Both the position numbers and the translations under genes were made by a program. Shown piece by piece: positions 63,977 through 64,000 of a DNA stretch of 64,000 nt (its first letter is position 1; each line of letters starts with the position of its first letter). The notes beneath the pieces are model-generated. The model was not told the origin of the DNA and made no database searches. It saw nothing but the letters and a program-made list of their open reading frames with translations. This DNA comes from Paludibacter sp. (lineage in GTDB: Bacteria; Bacteroidota; Bacteroidia; Bacteroidales; Paludibacteraceae), in the NCBI GenBank assembly GCA_028710895.1, contig JAQTTH010000013.1:62001-126000 (forward strand), in the 5' to 3' direction.

Positions 63977-64000
63977 ATGACAGCCCGATATCTAATTCCG
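63977..64000 (+). CDS. Possible start of a coding region running off the window
   Basis: An ATG opens a frame (MTARYLIP) that continues to the window edge, divergent from ccsBA. Too short to identify. Confidence 0.25.

Overview
The window looks like a chromosomal segment of a strictly or facultatively anaerobic member of the Bacteroidota, probably Bacteroidales. Four lines of evidence support this. The cluster bamD - omega-like rpoZ - coaBC - DUF4835 - recN is a Bacteroidota arrangement. Promoters carry the TAnnTTTG -7 element, several with TTG/TTTG exactly 19 nt upstream. Proteins with type IX secretion (T9SS) C-terminal domains, BspA-type repeats and FISUMP domains are present. There are many lipoproteins and no Shine-Dalgarno-rich leaders. 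No rRNA, tRNA or CRISPR was seen, and species cannot be assigned.

Layout. 1-8.6 kb, plus strand, is a housekeeping block: DPM1-like glycosyltransferase, dihydroorotase, ApbE, BamD, RNA polymerase omega, CoaBC, DUF4835 protein and RecN. 8.6-31.5 kb, plus strand, is accessory. It holds two paralogous membrane TPR/HTH regulators, each followed by a similar non-coding cassette. Next come an Ig-like protein, a T9SS cargo protein, a two-gene RHS toxin with a C-terminal HExxxH domain, and two paralogous exported immunity candidates. A Cys-rich mini-protein, an outer-membrane-like protein, a holin/amidase pair, a Bor-like lipoprotein behind a structured leader, PEGA/SHOCT and S41 lipoproteins and a YcxB-like protein complete it.

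31.5-45.5 kb carries ribosomal protein S1 (minus), a small three-repeat protein, a frameshifted Rieske oxygenase, an orphan IS1595-type zinc-ribbon protein, a rhodanese and a CoA-disulfide reductase with three rhodanese domains. It also has a MarR-EmrA-EmrB-TolC efflux operon (minus) and thrS (plus). 45.6-50 kb has an alpha-2-macroglobulin-like surface protein, a cupredoxin fused to a T9SS domain and an Mrr restriction gene broken by an in-frame TGA.

50-64 kb, minus strand, is respiratory. It contains a ResB-CcsA cytochrome c maturation fusion with a Met/Cys-rich insert, then an operon of membrane cytochrome b, Fe-S/FAD oxidoreductase, 20-haem cytochrome, BspA-like lipoprotein and 12-haem cytochrome. 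A 440-bp inverted-repeat element separates these from an outer-membrane barrel protein and a FISUMP lipoprotein. Together they could form a route carrying electrons from the inner membrane across the envelope.

The most promising unusual systems are the RHS/HExxxH toxin with tandem exported immunity genes beside a holin-amidase cassette; the duplicated regulator-plus-noncoding cassette with spacing preserved to the base; a leader RNA motif shared by a Bor-like lipoprotein and a cupredoxin; and the multihaem operon with its neighbouring barrel.
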